The position numbers and the translations under genes are program-made. DNA of 5,190 nt, taken from assembly GCA_028711925.1 (NCBI GenBank), contig JAQTRH010000073.1:1-5190 (forward strand). Reading direction: 5' to 3'. Below are positions 1-4,857 of this stretch, piece by piece. Position 1 is the first letter of the stretch; each line of letters begins with the position of its first letter. This stretch comes from Candidatus Nanoarchaeia archaeon (GTDB lineage: Archaea; Nanobdellota; Nanobdellia; Woesearchaeales; CG1-02-33-12). The notes beneath the pieces are model-generated. The model worked only from the letters and a program-made list of their open reading frames with translations. It made no database searches and was not told the origin of the DNA.

Positions 1-60
1 GGGGCTATATACCTTTTATGTTAATATTTCTAAGTTTTAGATACTAAAAAATAAATGATC

Positions 61-77
61 CCAAAAAGTTTATAATC
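61..77 (+). promoter_or_regulatory. BRE/TATA promoter of the MFS gene, predicted leaderless
   Basis: An A-rich BRE-like stretch (CCAAAAAG, 61-68) runs into a TATA box (TTTATAAT, 69-76). Archaeal transcription normally starts about 25 bp downstream of the TATA centre, here near position 97, while the ATG is at 99. The transcript should therefore be leaderless or nearly so, which agrees with the absence of a Shine-Dalgarno sequence before the start. Positions 1-60 show no gene. Confidence 0.55.
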
Positions 78-98
78 TAGAGAAATATTTATTTATAA

Positions 99-1265
99 AT
101 GGATCAAAATTACCAATCAAATATATGGAAATATTATGTTTATCAATTCTTCAGTGGATTTTATCTTATTGAATCAATTGGGATACTTTTCTATTTATTA
201 GCAGGCATTAGTTATCTTCAATTATCAATAATTGAGGTGATTGGTTTAGTAGTAGTTGTTTTATTAGAAATCCCTTCTGGAACTTTTGCTGATTTAATAG
301 GAAGAAAATATAGTGTTTTCATAGGCCTATTTTTAACAGGAATAGGGTTGATATTAATTGCTTATGGATTCAGTTATGTATTCTTCCTCATTGCTTCATT
401 TATAGGTGGAATTGGAGCCTCATTAATATCAGGTGCTGATACAGCATTGCTTTATGATTCATTAAAAAAATTAAAAAAAGAAACACAATTTAATAAAGTG
501 TTTGGCAAAGGCAAATCTATATTTTTTGTTTCTGTAGTTATTGCAGCCGCGGTTGGTAGTTTGATATATGTTGTAAACAGACCACTTGTTTTTTACATTA
601 ATGGGTTTATATTCATATTGGGTGCCTTTTTCTTTCTTTCAATGTATGAACCTAAAAACCATAAAAATTCATTTTCATTAAAAAAACAGATTAAACATAT
701 AAAAGATAGCTTAAAATATACAATCCAAAACAAAAAATTGACATGGGTAATATCATTTTCAATTTTTTCAGGAGCATTTATTTCTATTTTCCATAACATG
801 TTAAGGCAGCCTTATATGAAATCAGTTGGAATTGATATAGCTGTGTTTGGTATTTTGACATCAATCCTATTTTTATCAAGAAGTTTAGTATCATACAAAA
901 CATATGACATTGAAAAAAGAATTAGAGAAAGAGTATCCTTATATTTTGTTGTATTTTTACAATCAATTACTTTTTTTGCAATGGCTTTTATCAACATATT
1001 TTGGGCATTTATTTTTGTAGTTATCATATACTGTATCTGGTCTTACCAAGAGGTCATAATGGAATGTTATTGCAATAGGCATATGAATTCAAAGCAAAGA
1101 GCAACACTTATATCTATTCATAATTTTTTTAGAAGTTCCTTCTTAGCCATATCATTTTTATTCATTGGATGGATAGTCGATTTAACATCAATCTCTTTTT
1201 CATTATATATCCTTTCTGGGGCTTCTTTATTATTTGGTTTAATATTGTTGTTTTTTAGAAGATAA
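99..1265 (+). CDS. Major facilitator superfamily transporter, 12 TM, substrate unknown
   Basis: This is an integral membrane transporter of the major facilitator superfamily, probably a proton-coupled efflux-type carrier; the substrate cannot be read from the sequence. The protein has 388 residues, the usual size for a 12-helix MFS protein. Hydrophobic segments lie near residues 12-36, 38-58, 72-92, 94-117, 140-158, 163-182, 214-233, 244-262, 279-300, 301-320, 338-358 and 362-386. The signature loop between helices 2 and 3 is present as GTFADLIGRK (61-70), matching the motif A pattern G-x3-D-x2-GRK. A lysine-rich central loop (183-213) separates the two six-helix halves. A conserved-looking RATLISIHNFFRS stretch (334-346) precedes helix 11. 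The start is firm because an in-frame TAA (96-98) directly precedes the ATG. The gene is monocistronic, visibly more AT-rich than gyrB, and unrelated to its neighbours, so horizontal acquisition is possible. The fold is certain; drug efflux is only a guess. Confidence 0.9.
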   Translation: MDQNYQSNIWKYYVYQFFSGFYLIESIGILFYLLAGISYLQLSIIEVIGLVVVVLLEIPSGTFADLIGRKYSVFIGLFLTGIGLILIAYGFSYVFFLIASFIGGIGASLISGADTALLYDSLKKLKKETQFNKVFGKGKSIFFVSVVIAAAVGSLIYVVNRPLVFYINGFIFILGAFFFLSMYEPKNHKNSFSLKKQIKHIKDSLKYTIQNKKLTWVISFSIFSGAFISIFHNMLRQPYMKSVGIDIAVFGILTSILFLSRSLVSYKTYDIEKRIRERVSLYFVVFLQSITFFAMAFINIFWAFIFVVIIYCIWSYQEVIMECYCNRHMNSKQRATLISIHNFFRSSFLAISFLFIGWIVDLTSISFSLYILSGASLLFGLILLFFRR

Positions 1266-1306
1266 TCTATATATTATTAGAAGATTTATATCTAACAATT
1301 GAATTG

Positions 1307-1318
1307 AAAAAAATAAAA
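1307..1318 (-). terminator. Poly-T terminator of the eS1-ferredoxin operon
   Basis: On the minus strand, 3 nt past the ferredoxin stop codon, the sequence reads TTTTATTTTTTT. Archaeal RNA polymerase terminates at such T-rich tracts without needing a strong hairpin. On the + strand this is an A-run and would not stop transcription from the MFS gene. The 56 bp convergent spacer (1266-1321) otherwise contains only a weak 5 bp inverted repeat (TTAGA 1277-1281 / TCTAA 1291-1295). Confidence 0.55.
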
Positions 1319-1321
1319 GAA

Positions 1322-1507
1322 TCATTCATCAACTATTTTTATTGCGCCTTCTGGGCACTGGACTTCACATGCTCTGCATCCGATGCATTTTTCAGGATGT
1401 TTTACAACAACTTTATCTCCTTCTTTACCAAAAACATCCATCGGGCAAACATCTATGCATGTTCCACACATTTTGCATTTTTTATAATCAATAATCGGCT
1501 TTGGCAT
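1322..1507 (-). CDS. 2x[4Fe-4S] bacterial-type ferredoxin
   Basis: This is a small soluble electron carrier that transfers single low-potential electrons between cytoplasmic oxidoreductases. The 61-residue protein consists almost entirely of two cluster-binding motifs. The first is C11-x2-C14-x2-C17-x3-C21-P. The second is C41-x2-C44-x2-C47-x3-C51-P. All eight cysteines are intact, so two [4Fe-4S] clusters are expected. The first three cysteines of each motif bind one cluster and the fourth, followed by proline, binds the other. The gene starts 12 nt after the eS1 stop codon, and its Shine-Dalgarno sequence overlaps that stop, so it is almost certainly co-transcribed with eS1 and may be translationally coupled. 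No partner oxidoreductase is in the window, so its redox partner is unknown. The identification as a ferredoxin is very secure. Confidence 0.95.
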   Translation of the reverse strand: MPKPIIDYKKCKMCGTCIDVCPMDVFGKEGDKVVVKHPEKCIGCRACEVQCPEGAIKIVDE

Positions 1508-1513
1508 ATAATT

Positions 1514-1520
1514 ATCACCT
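1514..1520 (-). promoter_or_regulatory. Shine-Dalgarno site of the ferredoxin gene
   Basis: The minus strand reads AGGTGAT at 1520-1514, an exact complement of the ATCACCT at the 3' end of archaeal 16S rRNA. It lies 6 nt before the ATG at 1507, and its first A is the last base of the eS1 stop codon. This fixes the ferredoxin start and suggests re-initiation by ribosomes finishing eS1. It contrasts with the eS1 gene, which has no such motif. Confidence 0.8.
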
Positions 1521-2272
1521 TATTCTTTATCTTTTATTTCCTGCTGTTTTTTATCAGAATTATCTTTTTTTCTGCTTTTATTATCTTTTTCTTTCTTTTT
1601 ACCGGATTTCTCTTCCTGCTTTTTTACATCATCATTATTCTCTTTTACCTGCTTTTTTTCTTCGGTTTTATTTATCTGCTTTTCAGTTTTATCGTCTTTT
1701 CCTTCATGACTTACCAATCTCATCTCCTTTATTTCAAAACTTCTGAGAGGATAAATCTTTTTTAGATTGCTTTTCATGTTGTTTTGAAGCTTGTGGGATA
1801 CAAGCTCGTTTACAAGTTCATCGAAGCTTATTTTTCTTATATAATCTTTAAGGTCGCTCCTGATCTTCTTATTCAAAGACCTGATTACAACCCCTTTTGT
1901 TTTATTTACTGTTATAACCAATGGCTTTATCCTAATATTTTTTTCATCTGAAGTAATGCATAAAAAAGAATCATGCAGGTTTTCTCTGCCCCTTCTTATT
2001 ATTCTTTTTATAAATGTTGGAACAGTGATGTATTCTATTGGCTGTGTCAATGCCCTTTCTTCCTTAAAACCAACAACTCTTAATTTTATAATCATACTTT
2101 GTTTTTTTATATTATTTGTTAAATTTGCCAGATTAACAGTTATTGTTTTTCCAATGAGAAGCCTTGAATCATAGGATAATGTTTCACCAACAAGAATATT
2201 GTTGAATGTTGGAGGAGCAACTATCTTATACCATTTTTTCTTGAGTTTCGTAGCCTTCTTTTCTTTTGCCAT
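1520..2272 (-). CDS. rps3ae: 30S ribosomal protein S3Ae (eS1) with a charged C-terminal tail
   Basis: This is the small-subunit ribosomal protein eS1, found in archaea and eukaryotes but not bacteria. It sits on the platform of the 30S subunit near the mRNA exit. The core family features are visible. There is a basic N-terminus followed by KKKWYKIVAPPTFNN (11-25). The segment GETLSYDSRLLIGKTI (29-44) follows. Next is the YITVPTFIKRIIRRG region (81-95). The core ends at IKEMRLVSHEG (181-191). Residues 192-250 form a low-complexity lysine/glutamate tail of about 60 residues with recurring KQ units; most archaeal eS1 proteins end near residue 190-210, so this is a marked extension and probably disordered. 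In DNA the tail is a purine tract on the coding strand. The gene is first in an operon with the downstream ferredoxin. A strong promoter lies just upstream with a predicted leader of about 18 nt and no Shine-Dalgarno sequence. The identification is secure. Confidence 0.95.
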   Translation of the reverse strand: MAKEKKATKLKKKWYKIVAPPTFNNILVGETLSYDSRLLIGKTITVNLANLTNNIKKQSMIIKLRVVGFKEERALTQPIEYITVPTFIKRIIRRGRENLHDSFLCITSDEKNIRIKPLVITVNKTKGVVIRSLNKKIRSDLKDYIRKISFDELVNELVSHKLQNNMKSNLKKIYPLRSFEIKEMRLVSHEGKDDKTEKQINKTEEKKQVKENNDDVKKQEEKSGKKKEKDNKSRKKDNSDKKQQEIKDKE

Positions 2273-2310
2273 TTTAGTAAAATAAGATGTTAATTGAGGA
2301 AAAATGTTTT

Positions 2311-2326
2311 ATTTATAAAGCTTTCG
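2311..2326 (-). promoter_or_regulatory. BRE/TATA promoter of the eS1-ferredoxin operon
   Basis: Read on the minus strand, positions 2326-2311 give CGAAAGCTTTATAAAT, a purine-rich BRE joined to a near-consensus archaeal TATA box. Transcription should start near 2290, leaving a leader of about 18 nt before the ATG at 2272. The element closely matches the gyrB promoter (13 of 16 positions identical). It stands back to back with the promoter of the + strand zinc-finger gene. Confidence 0.7.
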
Positions 2327-2335
2327 TAACCAAAA

Positions 2336-2351
2336 CCAAAAACTTAATATA
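2336..2351 (+). promoter_or_regulatory. BRE/TATA promoter of the zinc-finger gene
   Basis: A CCAAAAA BRE-like element (2336-2342) is followed by TTAATATA (2344-2351). Initiation is expected near 2373, about 16 nt before the ATG at 2389. A weak GGGA (2377-2380) is the only ribosome-binding candidate. The box is less canonical than the divergent eS1 promoter, so weaker expression is expected. Confidence 0.45.
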
Positions 2352-2388
2352 CCAAAAGTTCCATAATTACAATACAGGGAATGATTAA

Positions 2389-2670
2389 ATGAAAAGAGAT
2401 GAAATTGAGGAATCAGAGGATATTGAAAGAGTATACTCTGAACAAGGAAGGGAATCGCTTGTAGAGGATGACGCCATTGAGCCCTGGGAACAGGGTTTTA
2501 TGGAGGGCGCAGAAGACGACGGTCAGGGAGCAAAATGCAGAAAATGCGGAAAGGTTCTGCTTGGACCAGAGTCTATCGTTGAAAAAGAAATAGACGGCGA
2601 GATATACAGATTTTGCTCTGAAGAATGCGCAGAAAAATTTCAGGAAGACCCTAAAAAAAGAGACGATTAA
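2389..2670 (+). CDS. Small acidic protein with a TRASH/YHS-like treble-clef zinc finger
   Basis: This 93-residue protein has no function I can name. Its C-terminal half carries a four-cysteine metal site, C50-x2-C53-x22-C76-x3-C80, in the context AKCRKCGKVL and RFCSEECAEKF. This spacing fits the TRASH/YHS (MYM-like) treble-clef fingers, which are linked to metal sensing or handling and to protein contacts. The N-terminal 48 residues are strongly acidic (18 Asp/Glu) and contain an EPWEQGFMEGAE segment (31-42) that may be a short conserved helix. There are no membrane segments or signal peptide. The ATG at 2389 is preferred because an ATG at 2381 meets a stop after two codons. Codon use looks more G/C-rich than in the neighbours. 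Its stop overlaps the convergent gyrB stop by 4 nt. The finger is convincing; a role in metal homeostasis, transcription or ribosome biology is open. Confidence 0.8.
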   Translation: MKRDEIEESEDIERVYSEQGRESLVEDDAIEPWEQGFMEGAEDDGQGAKCRKCGKVLLGPESIVEKEIDGEIYRFCSEECAEKFQEDPKKRDD

Positions 2671-4553
2671 ACATCTAAATCTTTTACTTCTAAGGCATGT
2701 TCTTTGATAAACTTTCTTCTTGGCTCTACCTCACTGCCCATTAAAACACTGAACATGTCATCTGCAAGCAATGCATCATCTATTGTAATCTGCTTTAGAA
2801 CCCTGTTAGCAGGATCCATAGTTGTTTCCCAAAGCTGCCTTGGATTCATTTCTCCTAATCCTTTATAACGCTGTATTGAATAATTTTGCTGGATTTCCTT
2901 TGTAATCTTTTCTTTTTCAGAGTCGTCATAAGCGTATTTAATGCTGCCTTTGCTTTTTATCATATAAAGAGGGGGCATTGCGAGGTATATGTAACCTGAT
3001 TCTATTAACTGCTTCATATACCTGTAAAAGAAAGTAAGCAAAAGGCAGGTTATATGGTTTCCGTCAACATCAGCATCAGTCATAATTATTATCTTATGGT
3101 AGCGCGCCTTTGTTATATCAAAATCATCACCAATTCCTGTGCCGAGCGCAGATATCATTGTTGCTATTTCCTGTGATGCAATTATTTTATTTAGCCTTGC
3201 CTTTTCAACATTCAGTATTTTGCCTTTCAAGGGAAGTATTGCCTGGAATTTTCTATCACGCCCTTGTTTTGCAGAACCCCCTGCTGAATCTCCCTCAACA
3301 ATATAAATTTCAGACAATGAAGGATCTTTTTCAGAGCAGTCTGCTAATTTTCCGGGCAGGGAAGAACCGTTCAATAATCCCTTTCTTCTTGTTAGTTCTC
3401 TTGCCTTTCTGGCTGCTTCTCTTGCCCTTGCAGCATTTACCATTTTTTCAACTATTGCCCTTGCTGAAGAAGGGTTTTCCTCAAGGTAAATCGTCATCCC
3501 TGTATTAACTATTGAATCCACTATTCCTTTAACCTCAGAGTTGCCCAGCTTTGTTTTTGTTTGTCCCTCAAACTGAGGCTCTTTTATTTTAATAGAAATC
3601 ACTGCCGATAATCCTTCCCTAACGTCATTGCTGCTTAATTTTATGTCTTTTAGGTTGTTGAAGTTCTTTTCAATATACAAGTTAAAAACTCTTGTTAATG
3701 CAGTTTTAAAACCTGAAAGGTGAGTTCCACCCTCAATAGTGTTTATGCTGTTTGCAAAAGAAAAGACATTTTCAATGTAGCTATCATTATACTGAAGTGC
3801 AACCTCAACAAAAATATCATCCTTTTCTTTTTGAAAGTATACTATATCATGAAGCCCCTTTTTGCTTTTGTTGATGTATTCAACAAATGACTTAATTCCT
3901 TCTTCATAACACAAGTTATAGCTTTTTTCTGTTTTTTCATCTTTGATATTGATTTCAATGCCTTTGTTAAGAAAGGCAAGTTCCCTCATCCTGCTTGACA
4001 ATATATCAAAATTAAATTCAATATTTTCAAATATTGTTTCATCAGGAAGAAAGGTTACCTTTGTCCCGGTTTCATCACTTTTTCCTTTAACCTGTAAATC
4101 ACACAGCGGTTTTCCATAGGCATATTTTTGATAGTAAATTCCGCCGTCTCTTTTCACATAAACCTCAAATTCTTTTGATAAGGCATTCACAACAGAAATT
4201 CCAACTCCATGGAGGCCGCCGCTAACCTTATAGGCATTTTTATCAAATTTCCCTCCTGCATGGAGCTTTGTAAGAACTATTTCAAGAGCCGGCTTGTTGA
4301 ACTTTGGATGATTATCAACAGGTATCCCCCTTCCATTGTCAATCACTGTTATTTTGTTGTCTTTGTGCATTATTACTGTTATTTCAGTGCATATGCCAGC
4401 CAAAGCTTCATCTATTGCATTGTCAACGACCTCATATACCATATGGTGAAGTCCTCTCACCCCAGTATCACCGATGTACATGCTTGGTCTTTTCCTGACT
4501 GCCTCTAGGCCGCCTAAAACTTGTATATGTGTTGCACTGTAATCTGAGCTCAT
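2667..4553 (-). CDS. gyrB: DNA gyrase subunit B (bacterial-type topoisomerase IIA)
   Basis: This is the ATPase subunit of DNA gyrase, which with GyrA (A2B2) introduces negative supercoils using ATP. At 628 residues it is the compact form, lacking the large C-terminal insertion of E. coli GyrB (804 aa). The GHKL ATPase is complete. It has YEVVDNAIDEALAG (40-53, with catalytic base E41 and Mg-binding N45) and DNGRGIP (72-78). It also has SGGLHGVG (111-118) and the transducer QTKTKLGNSEV (331-341), with the ATP-contacting lysine at 333. The TOPRIM domain has EGDSAGGSAKQGRDR (420-434) with E420, PLKGKILNVEKAR (441-453), and DADVDG (493-498) with metal-binding D493, D495 and D497. The tail has QRYKGLGEMNPRQLW (561-575). 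R135, matching the novobiocin-contact arginine of E. coli, is present. No gyrA follows, since a convergent gene overlaps the stop codon. The start is supported by an AGAGGA site. ParE is an alternative name, but the sequence reads as GyrB. Confidence 0.95.
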   Translation of the reverse strand: MSSDYSATHIQVLGGLEAVRKRPSMYIGDTGVRGLHHMVYEVVDNAIDEALAGICTEITVIMHKDNKITVIDNGRGIPVDNHPKFNKPALEIVLTKLHAGGKFDKNAYKVSGGLHGVGISVVNALSKEFEVYVKRDGGIYYQKYAYGKPLCDLQVKGKSDETGTKVTFLPDETIFENIEFNFDILSSRMRELAFLNKGIEINIKDEKTEKSYNLCYEEGIKSFVEYINKSKKGLHDIVYFQKEKDDIFVEVALQYNDSYIENVFSFANSINTIEGGTHLSGFKTALTRVFNLYIEKNFNNLKDIKLSSNDVREGLSAVISIKIKEPQFEGQTKTKLGNSEVKGIVDSIVNTGMTIYLEENPSSARAIVEKMVNAARAREAARKARELTRRKGLLNGSSLPGKLADCSEKDPSLSEIYIVEGDSAGGSAKQGRDRKFQAILPLKGKILNVEKARLNKIIASQEIATMISALGTGIGDDFDITKARYHKIIIMTDADVDGNHITCLLLTFFYRYMKQLIESGYIYLAMPPLYMIKSKGSIKYAYDDSEKEKITKEIQQNYSIQRYKGLGEMNPRQLWETTMDPANRVLKQITIDDALLADDMFSVLMGSEVEPRRKFIKEHALEVKDLDV

Positions 4554-4558
4554 TTTAA

Positions 4559-4564
4559 TCCTCT
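4559..4564 (-). promoter_or_regulatory. Ribosome-binding site of gyrB
   Basis: On the minus strand AGAGGA (4564-4559) lies 5 nt upstream of the ATG at 4553. GAGG can pair with the CCUC core at the 3' end of 16S rRNA. It supports the chosen start and means gyrB is not translated from a leaderless mRNA. Confidence 0.6.
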
Positions 4565-4662
4565 TTTTGCTTCTATTTCATATTTAATTTTTGTATTAGC
4601 TAAAATCAGCCTTTATTAAAGAGATATAGCCTTTTTGTTATATTAAAATAGAATACTGCGTT

Positions 4663-4678
4663 GTTTATATAACTTTCG
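4663..4678 (-). promoter_or_regulatory. BRE/TATA promoter of gyrB
   Basis: The minus strand reads CGAAAGTTATATAAAC at 4678-4663, a BRE followed by a strong TATA box. Initiation is expected near 4643, giving a leader of about 90 nt. Weaker A/T boxes nearer the gene (for example around 4639-4649) could give a shorter leader. The match to the eS1 promoter, including the CGAAAG part, makes this the best candidate. The TATA core (TTTATATAA) is nearly symmetrical and could in principle also fire on the + strand. Confidence 0.65.
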
Positions 4679-4693
4679 TTTTTAAAATGGCAA

Positions 4694-4747
4694 TACAGGC
4701 TCTGTAGTGCTCGAATTCTGGCATTTCAGCAGGTTTTTATTTTTTTT
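4694..4747 (+). ncRNA. Candidate small RNA or terminator: hairpin plus T-tract
   Basis: On the + strand CTGTAGTGC (4702-4710) pairs with GCATTTCAG (4721-4729) around a 10 nt loop: seven Watson-Crick pairs, one G-U pair and one U-U mismatch. A T-tract (T5-A-T8, 4734-4747) follows 4 nt later. The G-U pair exists only in + strand RNA; on the minus strand it becomes an A-C mismatch, so the + strand is favoured. A near-symmetrical TATA core at 4664-4672 would place a + strand start near 4693-4697. The island 4695-4733 has 20 G/C bases out of 39, within very AT-rich surroundings. No homology to a known RNA family is recognised. It could instead be a chance fold. Confidence 0.3.
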
Positions 4748-4751
4748 GATT

Positions 4752-4845
4752 TAGTATACTTTTTAGTATATTAAAATATTTTTAAGTATACTCAAATTAG
4801 ATTATTTAATATATTTTTTATTAAACTAGTATACTTTTTAGTATA
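4752..4845. repeat. AGTATACT palindrome cluster (operator-like repeats)
   Basis: The 19 bp sequence TAGTATACTTTTTAGTATA occurs exactly twice, at 4752-4770 and 4827-4845, 75 bp apart. Each copy is an AGTATACT palindrome followed, 12 bp on, by a second AGTATA half, so it also forms the inverted repeat TATACT-TTTT-AGTATA. A further single AGTATACT lies at 4785-4792. A separate 7 bp inverted repeat, TTTAATA (4805-4811) / TATTAAA (4819-4825), sits between copies. Paired palindromes about one helical turn apart resemble binding sites for a dimeric repressor or an initiator. The cluster lies 200-290 bp upstream of the gyrB start and 13 bp beyond the dph6 stop. Confidence 0.75.
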
Positions 4846-4857
4846 ATAATATATTAA

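Larger units (their letters stand above)
4554..4857. other. 304 bp intergenic region between dph6 and gyrB
   Basis: This is the only long gene-free stretch. From gyrB outwards it holds four things. First is a predicted gyrB leader of about 90 nt (4554-4643), which includes AGCCTTT twice, 20 bp apart (4608-4614 and 4628-4634). Second is the gyrB BRE/TATA box (4663-4678). Third is a G+C-rich island with a hairpin and T-tract on the + strand (4695-4747). Fourth is an extremely AT-rich block (4751-4857, 11 G/C bases out of 107) with repeated AGTATACT palindromes. I see no tRNA, no ORF of credible length and no remnant of a mobile element. Confidence 0.7.

Noticed and set aside
593..1027. Two minus-strand frames of 68 and 71 codons inside the MFS gene.
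   Set aside because: The MFS frame is complete with a signature motif and 12 helices; the opposite frames show no domain and arise from AT-rich codons.
1266..1321. A hairpin terminator for the MFS gene.
   Set aside because: Only a 5 bp A/T-rich inverted repeat is present and no T-tract follows on the + strand.
1304..1765. A 153-codon + strand reading frame, very rich in F, I and L.
   Set aside because: It lies opposite the ferredoxin and the eS1 tail. Its phenylalanine/leucine runs are the complement of the lysine/glutamate codons there, and it has no family resemblance.
3110..3508. A 132-codon + strand reading frame inside gyrB.
   Set aside because: It is antisense to conserved TOPRIM and transducer motifs of GyrB, and its composition is that of a shadow frame.
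4209..4508. Two overlapping + strand frames opposite the gyrB start.
   Set aside because: They lie opposite the GHKL ATPase motifs; no independent promoter, ribosome-binding site or domain is seen.
4705..4726. A tRNA T-loop-like sequence (GCTCGAATTC) in the G+C-rich island.
   Set aside because: The flanking bases do not form a 5 bp T-stem, and there is no anticodon arm or acceptor stem at the required distances.
4752..4845. CRISPR-like short repeats.
   Set aside because: The exact repeat is only 19 bp, occurs twice, is internally palindromic, and the segment between copies is AT-rich with partial repeats instead of a unique spacer; there are no cas genes.
4752..4845. Terminator of dph6 formed by the TATACT/AGTATA inverted repeats.
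   Set aside because: On the dph6 transcript strand the adjoining tracts are A-runs rather than T-runs, and the 6 bp A/T stems are weak, so regulatory sites explain the repetition better. Not fully excluded.
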